From assembly GCA_050180235.1 (NCBI GenBank), contig JBFXEJ010000015.1, positions 1 to 64,000 on the forward strand: a stretch of DNA of 64,000 bases, in the 5' to 3' direction. Shown piece after piece: positions 23,238-32,149 of the stretch. The position numbers were made by a program, and so were the translations under genes. How positions within the stretch are numbered: position 1 is the first letter of the stretch; every line of letters begins with the position of its first letter. The stretch comes from JAABRU01 sp050180235. Lineage in GTDB: Bacteria > Desulfobacterota > Desulfobacteria > Desulfobacterales > Desulfococcaceae. Under the pieces are notes generated by a model. That model was not told the DNA's origin, did not search any database, and saw only the letters and a program-made list of their open reading frames with translations.

Positions 23238-24485
23238 ATGCGGAAAGGATTATTTGTCGTTTTGGTATCTGTCTGTATACTCATTGGCACTGCGGCATAT
23301 GGAGCCAGTCTGGAAATGGACACCCAGAAAGCAGCCAAAGGTGAAACTGTCACCTTCACGGTTTCGGTGAACAATGCCCCGAATCAGGTCGCGGCTTTTG
23401 GTTTTGACATCAGCTTTGATCCCGCTGTGCTGCAATACAAAAGCCATGAAAAAGGATCATTGATTCAGAACGGTTTCAGCCTGTTTGATGCAAATGAAAT
23501 CAGTGCCGGACAGTTGCGGATTGGCGGGCTGGATTTCGGAGGCAGTCCCATACAGCAGGGAAGTTCGGGCATTCTTGCGCGCCTGACATTTCTGGTTCTC
23601 CAAAACAAAAACTGTGAGGTGCAGTTGCTTGATCTGAAAGATGATCTGAAAAACTGGACTGTGCAGAACGGGCAGTTTACTCCACCGCCTATTAATAAAC
23701 CGCCTTCTGCTGAAAATCTCAATCTCTCTGTTTCTGAAGGAAAAACACTTGATATTACGCTGACTGGCACAGACCCGGACGGTGACAGCCTGACCTATCT
23801 GCTTATTTCCGATCCCTCATACGGAACCATGCAGGGTTATCCGCCGTATCTTTCCTATACAGCAGAGGAAAGTGGAACATACCGTTTTTTCTACAAGGTC
23901 AATGACGGAAAAGAGGATTCAAATATTGCCGAAGTCAGTATTGCTGTTTATGAAATTTCCCCTGAAATGTCCGTGAATGTGAGTGAAAACTTCCTGTCTC
24001 TGTCATGGACTCCCGTCTCCGGAGCAGTCGGTTATTATCTGTATTACGCGCCGTTCCCGGAAATGTCGCCTGTATCCTCCATTGACATGGGAAATCAGAC
24101 AACTCTTTCCGGACAGTTATCGCCCGGTTTCTCTTATTACGCGGCAGTTCAGGCATATGATGAAAGCGGCCATTTGGGACTGTCCGAAATCAAAAATTTT
24201 ATGATTCCGCCTGTTCTTCCCGCTCCGCAACTGACAGTAAGCACTGAGGAAAAAACTGTTTCCCTTTCCTGGCCCGAAGTGAAAGGCGCAGAAGGTTATA
24301 TTCTGTATTACGCGCCATATCCCTCTGCTTCTTCTGTTTTTTCAGCAGATTTGGGCAATCTCACAAGCCTGTCCGGAGAAATGGCTCCGGGTTCGGCTTT
24401 TTATCTTGCGGTTCAGGCATATGACAGCGAAGGCAGAAGCGGATTTTCCAATGTGGAATATTTTGTGATTGCAGAATCACGATAA
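23238..24485 (+). CDS. Secreted cohesin protein with fibronectin-like domains
   Basis: 415 residues; AAAGGAG precedes the ATG; signal peptide to about residue 23. Cohesin-like domain at about 24-150 (NQVAAFGFDISFDPAVLQYKS; GQLRIGGLDFGG; LLDLKDDLKNW). A cadherin/Ig-like domain follows (about 155-235; LTGTDPDGDSLTYLL, YRFFYKVNDGKEDS), then two fibronectin-III-like domains (about 240-325 and 330-412; LSWTPVSGAVGYYLYYAPFP and LSWPEVKGAEGYILYYAPYP). It has no dockerin, so it could be a scaffold or receptor for the dockerin proteins upstream. ECF-like motif copy 7 precedes it. Confidence 0.8.
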   Translation: MRKGLFVVLVSVCILIGTAAYGASLEMDTQKAAKGETVTFTVSVNNAPNQVAAFGFDISFDPAVLQYKSHEKGSLIQNGFSLFDANEISAGQLRIGGLDFGGSPIQQGSSGILARLTFLVLQNKNCEVQLLDLKDDLKNWTVQNGQFTPPPINKPPSAENLNLSVSEGKTLDITLTGTDPDGDSLTYLLISDPSYGTMQGYPPYLSYTAEESGTYRFFYKVNDGKEDSNIAEVSIAVYEISPEMSVNVSENFLSLSWTPVSGAVGYYLYYAPFPEMSPVSSIDMGNQTTLSGQLSPGFSYYAAVQAYDESGHLGLSEIKNFMIPPVLPAPQLTVSTEEKTVSLSWPEVKGAEGYILYYAPYPSASSVFSADLGNLTSLSGEMAPGSAFYLAVQAYDSEGRSGFSNVEYFVIAESR

Positions 24486-24780
24486 TTTGGAAAGGAAGAA
24501 GATTCGATGAAATATTCGGCCTGCATTGCCGTATTCCGGGCCGGATACAGAGATGTTTCTTTGTACAGGAATGACGGGGCCTGATGTGTGGACAATTATG
24601 CCGTCCATGATTTTCAACAGGTTATTTTTTTATAAACCCTTACAGGTGAAACTCCGATTTTTTTTACTGATTGTGAATTGCCGAAAAAAACTCATCACTG
24701 AGTTCAGGAATCAGTGTCTGACTCATATTTCCTCCTTATTTTGAATAAAATTTAATATTTTAAGATATATAAAACATTCA
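24486..24780. other. Intergenic region, mostly unassigned
   Basis: Apart from the small open frame at 24664-24726, nothing recognisable. The sequence is AT-rich towards the PlsC gene. Confidence 0.4.
24664..24726 (-). CDS. 20-codon open frame with a consensus ribosome-binding site
   Basis: On the minus strand AAGGAGGAAAT precedes an ATG at 24726, encoding MSQTLIPELSDEFFSAIHNQ and a stop. The near-perfect Shine-Dalgarno sequence suggests either a tiny real gene or the 5' stub of a decayed one. Product unknown. Confidence 0.3.
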   Translation of the reverse strand: MSQTLIPELSDEFFSAIHNQ

Positions 24781-25563
24781 TCATTCACTATTCCTCTCCA
24801 TAATCTCCCGCACCTGTGCAGTCAGGCCGGAGACAGTGAAACTCTCTCCCTCATAATCCGGATTAATCTCACCTGCAAGCTCCACACTGATGTTTATGGG
24901 AACACAGGTGCTGAAAAAAAATTTTCCGGGACGGAACAGATCACCGGAATTGCTTATACGCAGGATTTTCACCGGAGATTTGCACAGTCTGGCAATCTTG
25001 AAGGCTCCTTTGTTCAAATCTCCGATTTTCCCGTCCCTGCTACGGGTTCCTTCGGGAAAAACAAAAAGATTGCCGCCTGCGGCAAGGTACTCCCCCATTT
25101 TTTCCATCTGCGCAATCATCAGCACATCCCCGCTCATAACTGATGGCAGATAGCCCGACATTTTCAGCATCCATCCGAATATGGGAACCCTGAAAAATGT
25201 GCTTTTCACAATGGTTTTCTGCTTTTCATACAAAGAGATCAGCAGAATGGGGTCCAGATAGGAAAGATGGTTGCTGACAATCACCGAGGAACGGATGGAC
25301 AGAACATCATCGGAAATATGTATGGAGATTCCGGGCGCCAGATTCCGGACAAGTTTGAAAAAACCTCTGTAAAACAGATGGTTGAGTTTTTGAAAAGACT
25401 GTTCCCTGTTTTTGGGGAAAAAATACGAAAGCAGATAAAAAGGCGAAAAAAACAGCACAAATCCCAACGTGAAATATGTCCAGAAAATAATTGTCAATAC
25501 CGGGTCTGCAATGGGTTTGACAAAGCGGGCATGTTTGATGAAAAAGTTGTTATGTTTAGGCAT
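24781..25563 (-). CDS. 1-acyl-sn-glycerol-3-phosphate acyltransferase family (PlsC-like)
   Basis: 260 residues. I start it at 25563 (MPKHNNFFIK) because GAGGG lies upstream. One or two hydrophobic segments lie at residues 25-55. Catalytic motif I is N-H-L-S-Y-L-D-P (HX4D) near residue 105, and the substrate motif FPEGTRSRDG is near 170. These enzymes acylate lysophosphatidic acid (or related glycerol-phosphates) at the inner membrane. No lipid genes adjoin, so the exact acceptor is open. Confidence 0.85.
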   Translation of the reverse strand: MPKHNNFFIKHARFVKPIADPVLTIIFWTYFTLGFVLFFSPFYLLSYFFPKNREQSFQKLNHLFYRGFFKLVRNLAPGISIHISDDVLSIRSSVIVSNHLSYLDPILLISLYEKQKTIVKSTFFRVPIFGWMLKMSGYLPSVMSGDVLMIAQMEKMGEYLAAGGNLFVFPEGTRSRDGKIGDLNKGAFKIARLCKSPVKILRISNSGDLFRPGKFFFSTCVPINISVELAGEINPDYEGESFTVSGLTAQVREIMERNSE

Positions 25564-26032
25564 ATGCAACCCTCTGCAGTTTGTCAAATAAGTTTCCTGA
25601 CATTTTAGTCATTTCGTTTTACTTCAAAACTGTTACATTGTACATAAAAAAATCTCTGTTTTCTTGGTCATGTAACAGGTCAGCAGTGAGCCGGGTACGG
25701 CAGGCAGGTGCGGGCGGTAAGTCGGGTTAGCGGAGCGTAACCCGGCAACAAGACAACAATTGTCTGAATCAGGATTTACAGGATTGCTTTCCCAGGTTAT
25801 TGTGATTTCTGTGATAAACAGGATTATGCAGGATTATACAAGAATTACAGGATAGGAATACATTGAAATCCTGTATAATACCGGTTCGCCATTGAAAGTA
25901 TACTTATGATTCGGTTTCCCACAGAGGACACAGAGAGAAAAAACCGCAGAGAACACAGAGGAAACAACTCACCTTATTATATAAATTCAATAGCGAATTG
26001 GTATAATCCTGTTCAGTACAGTGGGTAAATGC
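25564..26032. repeat. Intergenic region with nested repeat elements
   Basis: Contains CGGGTTAGCGGAGCGTAACCCGGC (broken palindrome near 25.72 kb), scattered CAGGATTTACAGGATT words, and the inverted-repeat element at 25878-26004. No gene seen. Confidence 0.55.
25878..26004. mobile_element. ATACCGGTTCGCCATTG inverted-repeat element
   Basis: Left end ATACCGGTTCGCCATTGAA pairs with right end TTCAATAGCGAATTGGTAT. The interior holds the CACAGAGGACACAGAGAG repeat, so one element seems inserted in or carried by another. Same ends at 29530-29669, and a right end alone at 107-125. Confidence 0.7.
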
Positions 26033-26536
26033 TCAGTCCGGCATTTTGTTGAACAGGAGATGAATCACAAAAATGGTGACTCCGACCGAGATGGCGCTGT
26101 CTGCCACATTGAAAGCGGGCCAGTGATAGGTTCCGATGTAAAAATCAAGAAAATCAACCACTTTTCCAAAACGGAACCGGTCAATGAGATTGCCGATGGC
26201 TCCTCCGAAGATCAGGCACAGTCCAAAGGAAAGCCAGCGGTGGGTTTTGGGTATCTGGTGATAAAACCAGAGAACAAAACCGGCCGCAGCCGAAGACATG
26301 AACAGAAATACGGCTTTGCGGATCAGTGGATGCTGATCTGCAAAAAAACCGAAGGCCCCTCCCGGATTGTGAATATGGGTAATACTGAACAGTCCGGGTA
26401 TAACCGGAATGGAGTGATGCAGGGGCATGGTTTTCAGGATGATCAGTTTGCTGATCTGATCCATAACTATGACCAGACCGGCAATCACGGCAAGGAGTAT
26501 GTATTTATTCTTTTTTGAATCTGCTGATGCGTCCAT
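26033..26536 (-). CDS. lspA: Lipoprotein signal peptidase II
   Basis: 167 residues, the usual length. Four membrane helices. Conserved blocks: VIVMDQISKLII near residue 20, THIHNPGGAFGFF near 55, GGAIGNLIDRFRFGKVVDFLDF near 115 (catalytic Asp), FNVADSAISVG near 143 (second catalytic Asp). It cleaves prolipoprotein signals before the lipidated Cys in the inner membrane. No strong ribosome-binding site is visible before ATG 26536, so the start is less certain than the identity. Confidence 0.93.
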   Translation of the reverse strand: MDASADSKKNKYILLAVIAGLVIVMDQISKLIILKTMPLHHSIPVIPGLFSITHIHNPGGAFGFFADQHPLIRKAVFLFMSSAAAGFVLWFYHQIPKTHRWLSFGLCLIFGGAIGNLIDRFRFGKVVDFLDFYIGTYHWPAFNVADSAISVGVTIFVIHLLFNKMPD

Positions 26537-26733
26537 GATAATTTATATGTTAAAGACAGGTTTGGGGTTGAGGTTTTTCACCAAATATGCAGCAGGTGAC
26601 GATAACGGAAAAATAAAATTTCTATCATTGTTTTTCATATTTGTCATTATCTAATTTTTGGCATATAATCTGTCCAATGTCAGAACGAATCTGGAAAAAC
26701 AGCAAAACCGATAAAACTTTCATAAAATCCGCC

Positions 26734-28053
26734 ATGCCCAAAGCCCTTTTGTTTTCTCTGTATCTGATCTTTTGGATATGCCTTTGCCTGATTCCGGCCT
26801 GTGAAAAATCCGGGGAGGTTGTTTTGCCTGAGCCTTCGCCAAAACATGCTGCTGTCCCGGAAACGCAGACTGAAACCAAAAAAAAGATCAGAATCGTGCG
26901 TCTGAAACCGCAGGATATGCCGGAACAGAAGGCGGAATGCAAAAAAAAATACCCAAAGGCGCATCCGAATCAGTACAAAATGATTCCCTGCAGGGGGCCG
27001 GGCGGCAGAAAATGGCGGATAGCCTATATTGAGGGCGGAGCCTATGCTGACTATTATCAGGTGCTGCTTCATGCTGCTGCGGGACTCAGGTCGCTGGGAT
27101 GGATTGATTTTGAATATCTTCCCGCAATCACGGATGGGAAGGACACACGCACCGTATGGATAAGTTTTCTTTCCAGCGCCCGTGTCCAAAGCGGATATAT
27201 TGAATTTGTCCGGGATGCCTTTTATACAGCAGACTGGGATACGCGAAAACGGAACATCATCAAAGATCAGCTTATTGATCGCCTGAACAATGTCCGTGAT
27301 ATTGATCTGGTGATTGCCATGGGAACCTGGGCCGGTCAGGATATGGCCAATGACAGGCATTCGGTTCCCACTGTTTCCATGTCCGTAACCGATCCTGTAC
27401 GTGCAGGCATTGTTCAGGATCCGGAGGATTCCGGATATGACCATCTCCATTCCAGAACCAATCCGATGCGGTACCGCAGACAGGTGGAACTGTTTTATAA
27501 TACAGTCGGTTTCCGTACTCTGGGCATTCAGTATCAGGATACACCCGCGGGACGATCCTATTCCGCAGTGGAAGATATTCTGGATCTGGCAGAAGAAAAG
27601 GGCTTTGACGTGGTGGCCTGTGAACTCCCTGTATATATGACAAACGACAATCCCTATACACGGGAACATGCGGCAGAGTGCATGGAAGCCCTGTCTTTGC
27701 ATGCGGATGCGGTTTATATCAGCAACTCTGTGGGGTTTGAAATGCGGAATGCCCGGAATTATCTCCGGCCTCTGGCAGAAAAGAAAATACCGGCCTTTGC
27801 CCAGGCCGGTTATGAAATTGTAAGGCATGGAGCGCTGATTGGCACTATACAGGAGTGGGGGGAACTGGGCCGTTTCCAGGCGGAAATCATTGGTCAGATA
27901 TTCAACGGTGCCAAACCCCGTGAGCTGCCCCAGATATTTGCATACAAAGACAGACTTGCCATCAACCTGAAAACTGCCGGGCAGATCGGTTTTCAGCCGG
28001 ACAACGGGGTGCTGTCACAGACTGATATGGTTTTTACGGCAATAAAGGAATAA
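26734..28053 (+). CDS. ABC-type substrate-binding lipoprotein
   Basis: About 439 residues from ATG 26734, chosen because it opens into a lipoprotein signal (ALLFSLYLIFWICLCLIPAC). An upstream ATG at 26677 is possible. A charged linker follows, then a periplasmic-binding fold of the ABC_sub_bind type (WRIAYIEGGAYADYYQVLLHAAAGLRSLGW; IDLVIAMGTWAGQDMA; VPTVSMSVTDPV; TLGIQYQDTPAGRSY; ADAVYISN; IPAFAQAGYEIVRHGALIG). No permease or ATPase adjoins. A sensor kinase starts 4 bases after the stop, so the protein more likely presents a ligand to that kinase than to a transporter. Confidence 0.75.
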   Translation: MPKALLFSLYLIFWICLCLIPACEKSGEVVLPEPSPKHAAVPETQTETKKKIRIVRLKPQDMPEQKAECKKKYPKAHPNQYKMIPCRGPGGRKWRIAYIEGGAYADYYQVLLHAAAGLRSLGWIDFEYLPAITDGKDTRTVWISFLSSARVQSGYIEFVRDAFYTADWDTRKRNIIKDQLIDRLNNVRDIDLVIAMGTWAGQDMANDRHSVPTVSMSVTDPVRAGIVQDPEDSGYDHLHSRTNPMRYRRQVELFYNTVGFRTLGIQYQDTPAGRSYSAVEDILDLAEEKGFDVVACELPVYMTNDNPYTREHAAECMEALSLHADAVYISNSVGFEMRNARNYLRPLAEKKIPAFAQAGYEIVRHGALIGTIQEWGELGRFQAEIIGQIFNGAKPRELPQIFAYKDRLAINLKTAGQIGFQPDNGVLSQTDMVFTAIKE

Positions 28054-28057
28054 ATGT

Positions 28058-29530
28058 ATGCTGAAAATGCTCTCCCGGCGTCCTCTGGCCTGCCGTCTTC
28101 TTTTTTACATCATGATCTGCAGTTCCACCTTTGCCCTGATCGCGACTGCTTTGCAGGTGTATATTGAGTACCGGCAGGATGTATCCCTGATTTACAGCCG
28201 CATTCTGCAGATTCAGGACACCTATCTTGAAAGCCTGGCCTCCAGTCTGTGGCGTCTGAATCAGGAACAGCTGGATCTGCAGATGCAGGGAATTCTGAAA
28301 ATTCCGGATACTGAATATCTGGAAATTGTGACAGAGGACGGAACCCGTTTTTCAGCCGGTGAAGAATGCAGCAGAGAGAGCGATCATATCATCCACACTT
28401 TTCCCCTGTACTATAATGCCCGGATATATTATAAGGAATGGAACACGGACAGGGTATATCTCGGAGAACTGCGTGTAACAGCCACGCTGAGCGGTGTGTG
28501 GAAACGTCTGCGTGAAAGGGTTTTGGTGATTCTGGGGACCCAGGCTTTTAAAACCTTTGTGGTTTCGCTTTTTATTCTGTTTGTTGTTGACCGGCTCATT
28601 ACCAGGCATCTGATGGAAATGGCGGATTATGCCTGTTATCTGGATCTGAACCATCTGGACAGTCCCCTTATCCTGAACCGCAGGGAAAAGGGAGACGGAA
28701 AAGACGAACTGGGGCAGGTGGTTGCGGCCATCAATCAGATGCGCCTTAAACTGATGGCCGATATCACGGAGCAGGAACGCATCAAAGAACAGTTGATGAA
28801 GGCTGAAAAGCTTTCGGTTCTTGGCAGACTGACAGCCGCTGTCAGTCATGATTTGCGCAATCCCCTGGGTGTTATCCGTTCTTCCGTATATATTCTTAAC
28901 AAAATGCTCAGGGGAAGCGATCCGAAAATTGACAAGCATCTTGAACGTATTGACGCGCAGATTGAGCTGTGCGATATCATTGTGGAGGATCTGCTGGAAT
29001 ATACACGGGGACGGCACAGCAATGCGGTTGTGGGGGATATTGGCCCTTTCCTGGAGGAAGTGCTGAAACAGATGCCTCCATCCGAAGGGATACAGACGGT
29101 TTATGAAGCGGATCCGGAGCTCCCGATGGTCTCTTTTGACAGGGAGAAGCTGCGGCGTGCCATAATCAATCTGCTGCAGAACGCTGTGCAGTCTGCGGGT
29201 GAACGGAAAAAGGAAATGGCGGAACAGGGCAAAACTTATCAGCCGGTTATAAAGGTATCTGCATCCGTGACGGAAAAAGGTCTGTGCCTCCGGGTGGAGG
29301 ACAACGGTCCGGGAATGAAACAGGAAACTGCGGATCGGGCATTTGAACCGCTGTTTACGACACGGGCCAGGGGAACCGGACTGGGGCTTGCCATTGTCAA
29401 AAAAATTGTGGATGAGCACGGCGGAACCGTTTCCCTGACCAGTGAAATGCACAGGGGGACGACTGTCTCCATTGTGCTTCCCTGTACCGGAACCGAATCA
29501 ATGCCCAGTGCAGAGCAGGCTAGGCGGTAA
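28058..29530 (+). CDS. Membrane sensor histidine kinase
   Basis: 490 residues; AAGGAATAA precedes the ATG. Transmembrane helices at about 12-33 and 163-185 flank a periplasmic sensor of about 125 residues. A linker (DELGQVVAAINQM) precedes the HisKA dimerisation helix with the phospho-acceptor His in AAVSHDLRNPLGVI. The ATPase domain has the N box (INLLQNAVQSA), G1 (VEDNGPGM) and G2 (GTGLGLAIV). It sits right behind the substrate-binding lipoprotein. The response regulators lie 450 bases downstream, beyond two repeat elements. Confidence 0.88.
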   Translation: MLKMLSRRPLACRLLFYIMICSSTFALIATALQVYIEYRQDVSLIYSRILQIQDTYLESLASSLWRLNQEQLDLQMQGILKIPDTEYLEIVTEDGTRFSAGEECSRESDHIIHTFPLYYNARIYYKEWNTDRVYLGELRVTATLSGVWKRLRERVLVILGTQAFKTFVVSLFILFVVDRLITRHLMEMADYACYLDLNHLDSPLILNRREKGDGKDELGQVVAAINQMRLKLMADITEQERIKEQLMKAEKLSVLGRLTAAVSHDLRNPLGVIRSSVYILNKMLRGSDPKIDKHLERIDAQIELCDIIVEDLLEYTRGRHSNAVVGDIGPFLEEVLKQMPPSEGIQTVYEADPELPMVSFDREKLRRAIINLLQNAVQSAGERKKEMAEQGKTYQPVIKVSASVTEKGLCLRVEDNGPGMKQETADRAFEPLFTTRARGTGLGLAIVKKIVDEHGGTVSLTSEMHRGTTVSIVLPCTGTESMPSAEQARR

Positions 29531-29669
29531 TACCGGTTCGCCATTGTTTTTATACAATGCTGAATGCTAATCCGGAGGATAGCAGAAATTGGGCGGAGCG
29601 GTTTTCTGCACACGCTGAACAGTGAAAAAAAACTGACAATACTGTATAAAAGCAATGGCGATTTGGTAT
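29530..29669. mobile_element. ATACCGGTTCGCCATTG inverted-repeat element, second copy
   Basis: ATACCGGTTCGCCATTG (29530-29546) and CAATGGCGATTTGGTAT (29653-29669) are inverted ends; inner arms TTTTTATAC/GTATAAAA also pair. Starts immediately at the stop of the kinase gene. Confidence 0.75.
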
Positions 29670-29786
29670 AATGCAGGCAGTATGTCTGTGCTGTGACGGG
29701 GGATGCGGTTTTTGCCAAACGGCCCGTTTGGCACTCCATGCCTCTGACACAATGACATCCGGGACATCCTGATAAAAAATTCTCGG

Positions 29787-29953
29787 ATAGTGGGTCAAAT
29801 CATTTGATTCTGGAATTCCCCTCCCTTGAGGGAGGGGTTAGGGGTGGGGGAAAAATGCCCTGCAGTTATACACTTTTTCCCACCCTCCCCCTGCCCCTCC
29901 CTCAAGGGAGGGGAGAGTTTTTTCCGCGTCATCAACCGGTTTGACCCACTACC
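29787..29953. mobile_element. GTAGTGGGTCAAA inverted-repeat element, copy 1
   Basis: GATAGTGGGTCAAAT at the left pairs with TTTGACCCACTACC at the right. Inside, CCCCTCCCTTGAGGGAGGGG hairpins occur on both sides. A second copy with the same ends and the same GC-rich core is at 44088-44240. It lies in the leader of the hybrid kinase gene. Confidence 0.8.
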
Positions 29954-29987
29954 AAATTCTCCCGAAAACAAAGGGGAAAAACAAACC

Positions 29988-31616
29988 ATGAAAGAAAAGG
30001 CAGTCCTGATTGTGGATGATGAGTCCGCCCAGTGTGACAATCTGGCGGATATTCTCACAGATGAAGGGTATATCACATATTCGGCCGGAACCTGTGCCGA
30101 GGCTCTGGCTCTGGCCAGAAAAAAAAAGCCTGCTGCCGCCATTCTGGATCTGAAACTTCCGGACGGACACGGAACCCGGCTGCTGGCTGATCTGAAAACC
30201 ATGCTCCCGGATATTCTCTGCATTATGGCCACGGCTTATGCAGATACAGATTCGGCAATTCATGCGGTGCGTCACGGTGCCTTTCATTATCTTAGCAAAC
30301 CGCTCCGGCCGGATGAACTGCTGCAGATTCTGGAACGGGCATTTGATCTGGTGCGCCTGCGGGAGGAAAAGGAAGCATCCGAAAATGGGCGGAAACTCCT
30401 GCTCGCGGAACTGAAAATGCGGAACATGGAACTGGAATCCGCGAAAAATTATGTGAAGAATATTATAGACTCCCTTTCTTCTGTGCTGCTGAGCGTGGAC
30501 AGGGAAGGCCGGATCATCGAATGGAATATCCAGGCTGAAAAAGAGGCCGGAATTACATGGGAAAATGTCCGGGGCCGCCATGCGTCTGATTTTTTCCCCT
30601 GCATATCCAAACAGTTGGACTCTTTGAACAATGTTATGGAAAAAGGGCAGCCCTTCCGGTGGGAAAAACTGGCTGTTGAGGTGAACGGAGAAAAACAGTA
30701 TAAGGATGTGGGCATTTTCCCCCTGACAGGGGAGGGGCAGCAGGGTGCGGTCATACAGATTGACAACATTACCATACGGGTGCGGATTGAGGAAATGATG
30801 GTGCAGGCCGAAAAAATGATGTCAGTGGGCGGGCTGGCCGCAGGTATGGCCCATGAAATCAACAATCCCCTGGGCGGCATTTTGCAGAGTGTGCAGAATA
30901 TTCTCCGCCGGACTTCTCCGGAACTGCCGAAAAATGAGGAGATTGCAGGAGAATGCGGCACAAATCTGCAGACCATACGCTGTTATCTGGAAAAGCGCAA
31001 TATTCTGAATTTTCTGGAAAGCATACGCGAATCCGGCAACAGGGCCTCAGAAATCATCCATAAAGTGATCCGCTTCAGCCGTCCCGGTGAATCCCGTATG
31101 GCTCCCCTGAATCCCGCAGAACGGGCAGAACGGGCTTTGGAACTGGCTGCGCATGATTATGATCTGAGAAAAAAATATGATTTCCGGAATATTGAAATCA
31201 TACGGGAGATTGATCCGGAAATGCCCAAAGTTCCCTGCATGGAGACAGAGATGGAGCAGGTGCTGCTGAGTCTGCTGCGCAACGCTGCCCAGGCCCTGGA
31301 CTCCAGATTTCCGGCATCCGGGGAAAAAGAAATTTCGGACAGGAAACCCAGAATTATCCTGCGTGTGCTGAAAGAAGGGAAAATGGCACGGATCGAGGTG
31401 GAGGATAACGGGCCGGGTATGGAACCGCACATTGTCAAACGCATTTTTGAACCTTTTTTCACCACAAAGCAGGTGGGAACCGGCCCGGGCCTGGGGCTGT
31501 CGGTATCCTATTATATTATCACCAATAATCACAAGGGAACCCTGACTGTGGAGTCTGAACCCGGAAAGGGGACCAGATGCATCATCCGTCTGCCTCTTTT
31601 AAGGAGTGCGTCATGA
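29988..31616 (+). CDS. Receiver-PAS-histidine kinase hybrid
   Basis: 542 residues from ATG 29988 (AAGGGGAAA upstream). The longer open frame reads into the repeat element and is not used. N-terminal receiver (LIVDDESAQCD; phospho-Asp in AAILDLKLPDG; Lys in YLSKPLRPDE), a short coiled coil, a PAS domain (about 155-260; VLLSVDREGRIIEWN), HisKA with AAGMAHEINNPLGGI, then an ATPase domain (LLRNAAQAL, VEDNGPGM, GTGPGLGLSVSYYI). No membrane segment, so it is cytoplasmic. It overlaps the next receiver gene by ATGA. A receiver at the N-terminus suggests it takes phosphate from an upstream kinase such as 28058-29530. Confidence 0.85.
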   Translation: MKEKAVLIVDDESAQCDNLADILTDEGYITYSAGTCAEALALARKKKPAAAILDLKLPDGHGTRLLADLKTMLPDILCIMATAYADTDSAIHAVRHGAFHYLSKPLRPDELLQILERAFDLVRLREEKEASENGRKLLLAELKMRNMELESAKNYVKNIIDSLSSVLLSVDREGRIIEWNIQAEKEAGITWENVRGRHASDFFPCISKQLDSLNNVMEKGQPFRWEKLAVEVNGEKQYKDVGIFPLTGEGQQGAVIQIDNITIRVRIEEMMVQAEKMMSVGGLAAGMAHEINNPLGGILQSVQNILRRTSPELPKNEEIAGECGTNLQTIRCYLEKRNILNFLESIRESGNRASEIIHKVIRFSRPGESRMAPLNPAERAERALELAAHDYDLRKKYDFRNIEIIREIDPEMPKVPCMETEMEQVLLSLLRNAAQALDSRFPASGEKEISDRKPRIILRVLKEGKMARIEVEDNGPGMEPHIVKRIFEPFFTTKQVGTGPGLGLSVSYYIITNNHKGTLTVESEPGKGTRCIIRLPLLRSAS

Positions 31617-31990
31617 ATCATCCAAATCTCCGTATTCTTGTCGTTGACGATGAGGATACCATAAGACTGAACCTGGAGGCTTTTCTGGAAGATGAGAATT
31701 ATTCGGTCATCAGCGTTGACAATGTGGCAGATGCCCTGAAAGAACTGGCTTCCCATAACTTTGATGCCGGGATTATTGACATCCGTCTGCCGGATACAGA
31801 CGGAAATTCCCTGATTCTGGAAGCCCACCGTATACAGCCGGAAATGAAATTCATCATACACACCGGCTCGGCCAGTTACACTCTGCCTGAACCGCTTACA
31901 GCCATCGGCATCACTTCCGGGCAGGTTTTTATTAAACCGGTGGGGGATATGAATCTGCTGGTTCAGACCATACGCAGGCTTTTGCAGTGA
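31613..31990 (+). CDS. Single-domain response regulator
   Basis: 125 residues; AAGGAG precedes ATG 31613, which overlaps the stop of the hybrid kinase. A CheY-like receiver only: LVVDDEDTIRLN, phospho-Asp in GIIDIRLPDTDG, conserved Thr/Ser in IHTGSA, Lys in FIKPVGD. With no output domain it probably works as a phosphate relay or by protein contact. Operonic with 29988. Confidence 0.88.
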   Translation: MNHPNLRILVVDDEDTIRLNLEAFLEDENYSVISVDNVADALKELASHNFDAGIIDIRLPDTDGNSLILEAHRIQPEMKFIIHTGSASYTLPEPLTAIGITSGQVFIKPVGDMNLLVQTIRRLLQ

Positions 31991-31992
31991 AC

Positions 31993-32131
31993 AGGGGATA
32001 GGGATTGGGGGTTGGGGATTGGGGGTTAGGAATTGGGGGATGGGGCGGGAAGAACTGAAATCTGATTTCCGGTTTCCATCCCAGACCATCTTCCCCATCC
32101 CCAATCCCCATCCCCTAATCCCCAATCCCGC
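31993..32131. repeat. G-rich/C-rich hairpin element
   Basis: Left arm is a series of GGGGATTGGGGGTTGGGGAT words and the right arm the complementary CCCCATCCCCAATCCCC, around a short core. It could form a long hairpin or, on one strand, a G-quadruplex. It fills the gap between two regulator genes that would otherwise look like one operon. Confidence 0.75.
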
Positions 32132-32149
32132 CTGAAGAAAGGATATTTC

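Noticed and set aside
26680..27828. Long minus-strand open frame over the substrate-binding lipoprotein gene
   Set aside because: Antisense shadow of a well-recognised gene. The same applies to those at 28352-29452, 31529-32569 and 34285-35103.
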